A stretch of 7,568 bases of DNA from Nitriliruptorales bacterium. GTDB taxonomy: Bacteria > Actinomycetota > Nitriliruptoria > Euzebyales > Egibacteraceae. The translations under genes were made by a program, and so were the position numbers. Below the pieces are notes generated by a model. That model was not told the DNA's origin, did not search any database, and worked only from the letters and a program-made list of their open reading frames with translations. How positions within the stretch are numbered: position 1 is the first letter of the stretch; every line of letters starts with the position of its first letter. The stretch covers positions 1 through 7,568 of the forward strand of contig SLNF01000082.1 in the NCBI GenBank assembly GCA_007133145.1, given 5' to 3'. Of this stretch, positions 6,515-7,568 are shown one piece after another.

Positions 6515-7383
6515 TTGAGCTTCGGGTCCAGCGCGTCGCGGAGGCCGTCGCCGACGAAGTTGAGCGAGATGACGACGAGGAAGATCGCCGCACCGGGGAC
6601 GATGGAGACGTGCGGCGCGCGGGTGATGAAGTCCCGGCCCGCGCCGAGCATCGTGCCCCAGTCCGACGTCGGCGGCTGCGCCCCGAGGCCGAGGAAGGAC
6701 AACCCAGCGGTCTCGGTGATCATCCAGCCGACCGTCGTCGACATCGTGACGATGATGACCGGCAGGACGTTGGGCAGGACCTCGCGGAAGAGGATCCGTC
6801 CGCGCGAGAAGGCGAGCGCACGCGCGGCGTCGACGTACTCCGAGGAGACCAGGGTCACCGTCGCGCCGCGGACGGCACGGGCGAAGAAGGGGATGTTGAC
6901 GACCGAGATCGCGATCATCGCGTTGATGAGGCCGGGGCCGAGGACCGCGACGAGGCCGATGGCGAGCAGGAGGTAGGGAAAGGCCATGAGCACGTCGACG
7001 CCGCGCATGAGGGCGCTGTCGACGACCCGCCCGTAGAAGCCGGCGAAGAGGCCGATGAGCGAGCCGATGAACGCGGCGATGAGCGTCGCGAAGACGCCGA
7101 CGGCGAGGCTGACCCGCGCACCCCAGATGAGCCGGGAGAGCATGTCGCGCCCGAGGTGGTCGGTGCCCAGCAGCGCGCCGGGGCTGCCCACGCCCTCGAG
7201 GCGCCGGCTGGCGTCGACGGTGTCTGGGTCGGGCAGCGGCAGCAGCGGCGCGAGCGTGGCGAGCAGCAGGACGATGGCGAGGACGACGAGGCCGGCCGCG
7301 GCGAGGCGGTTGCGCACGAGCCGCTTCCATGTGCCCGCACCGGGAGGGGCGGTCGTCTGGACGGGGGTCTGGTCGACGCTCAT
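6511..7383 (-). CDS. Oligopeptide-type ABC transporter permease (DppC/OppC-like)
   Basis: The 290-residue inner-membrane permease has a polar N-terminal tail (1-26) and a first membrane helix at about 27-50. An outward segment carries the DppC hallmark GTDHLGRD (73-80). The binding-protein-dependent transport domain follows, with hydrophobic segments near 92-115, 131-155, 156-170, 206-234 and 262-278. The coupling loop that docks on the ATPases is EYVDAARAL with a glycine-type turn and ILPN-like end (182-205). The C-terminus GDGLRDALDPKLK is typical. It forms a heterodimer with the DppB-type protein encoded just upstream. ATG 7383 overlaps the DppB stop as ATGA, and the N-terminal length suits the family. 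The substrate cannot be told from the permease. Confidence 0.95.
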   Translation of the reverse strand: MSVDQTPVQTTAPPGAGTWKRLVRNRLAAAGLVVLAIVLLLATLAPLLPLPDPDTVDASRRLEGVGSPGALLGTDHLGRDMLSRLIWGARVSLAVGVFATLIAAFIGSLIGLFAGFYGRVVDSALMRGVDVLMAFPYLLLAIGLVAVLGPGLINAMIAISVVNIPFFARAVRGATVTLVSSEYVDAARALAFSRGRILFREVLPNVLPVIIVTMSTTVGWMITETAGLSFLGLGAQPPTSDWGTMLGAGRDFITRAPHVSIVPGAAIFLVVISLNFVGDGLRDALDPKLK

Positions 7384-7568
7384 TCGACACGGATCCGCGG
7401 GTCGAGGATGGCCTGGACGATGTCGGCGGCGAGGTTGATGAGGACGTAGCTCGTCGCGACGAGCAGCACCCCGCCCTGCACGAGGAGGATGTCGCGGGTG
7501 CCGATGGCGTTGACGAGCATGCGCCCGATGCCCGGCCAGCCGAAGACCGTCTCGATGTAGACCGCGCC
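7380..7568 (-). CDS. Oligopeptide-type ABC transporter permease (DppB/OppB-like), C-terminal 62 codons
   Basis: This frame is open from the right edge and ends with TGA at 7382-7380, so only the C-terminal 62 of roughly 310-340 expected residues are present. They begin GAVYIETVFGWPGIGR, the signature of DppB/OppB-type permeases just after the ATPase-coupling region. A membrane helix follows (about VQGGVLLVATSYVLINLAADIV), and the end LDPRIRVE is the usual one. The stop overlaps the DppC-type start by four bases, so the two permeases are translated together. The rest of this gene, and probably a periplasmic or lipid-anchored substrate-binding protein, should lie beyond 7568. Confidence 0.92.
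   Translation of the reverse strand, partial: GAVYIETVFGWPGIGRMLVNAIGTRDILLVQGGVLLVATSYVLINLAADIVQAILDPRIRVE

Noticed and set aside
5495..7390. 631-codon minus-strand open frame extending the DppD-type ATPase upstream
   Set aside because: The first part is the out-of-frame shadow of the DppC-type gene; ATPase homology begins only after GTG 6514.
1..7568. Promoter, terminator, operator, riboswitch, tRNA, transposon or CRISPR
   Set aside because: The genes leave no intergenic base, and I saw no direct repeat array, terminal inverted repeat, hairpin-plus-T tract or tRNA-like segment; regulatory signals for the operon should lie outside the window.

Overview
The window looks like chromosomal DNA from a very GC-rich bacterium, most probably an actinobacterium. 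Codon third positions are almost all G or C, GTG starts are used, and the GC bias opens long shadow reading frames on the opposite strand. No taxonomic marker gene is present, so the assignment rests on composition only.

Every base belongs to one minus-strand gene cluster, read from position 7568 down to 1. In transcription order it contains: (1) the last 62 codons of a DppB/OppB-type permease; (2) a DppC/OppC-type permease; (3) a DppD/OppD-type ATPase; (4) a DppF/OppF-type ATPase; (5) an M20 metallo-hydrolase of the N-carbamoyl-amino-acid hydrolase / allantoate amidohydrolase group; (6) an isochorismatase-fold cysteine hydrolase; (7) a MurR/RpiR-family regulator; (8) a class I glutamine-amidotransferase-like hydrolase of the PuuD / peptidase C26 type; and (9) an M42-family aminopeptidase-like protein that runs off the left edge. 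The ninth gene resembles the M42 subfamily known from the NAGGN osmolyte gene trio. All eight junctions are stop/start overlaps of 4 or 1 bases. There is no intergenic DNA, promoter, terminator, RNA gene, mobile element or CRISPR in the window.

The layout suggests an uptake-and-degradation operon. An ABC importer of the peptide/nickel/opine class would bring in a small amide, ureido or peptide-like compound. Four unrelated amide-bond hydrolase folds (M20, isochorismatase-like, C26 and M42) would then dismantle it, under control of a regulator encoded mid-operon. The substrate cannot be read from the sequence. The carboxylate-binding residues of the M20 enzyme, the PuuD-like glutamyl hydrolase and the NAGGN-type M42 protein together point to an N-capped, carbamoylated or gamma-glutamyl amino-acid compound; this is inference. 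The substrate-binding protein and most of DppB must lie beyond position 7568, and the end of the M42 gene lies before position 1.
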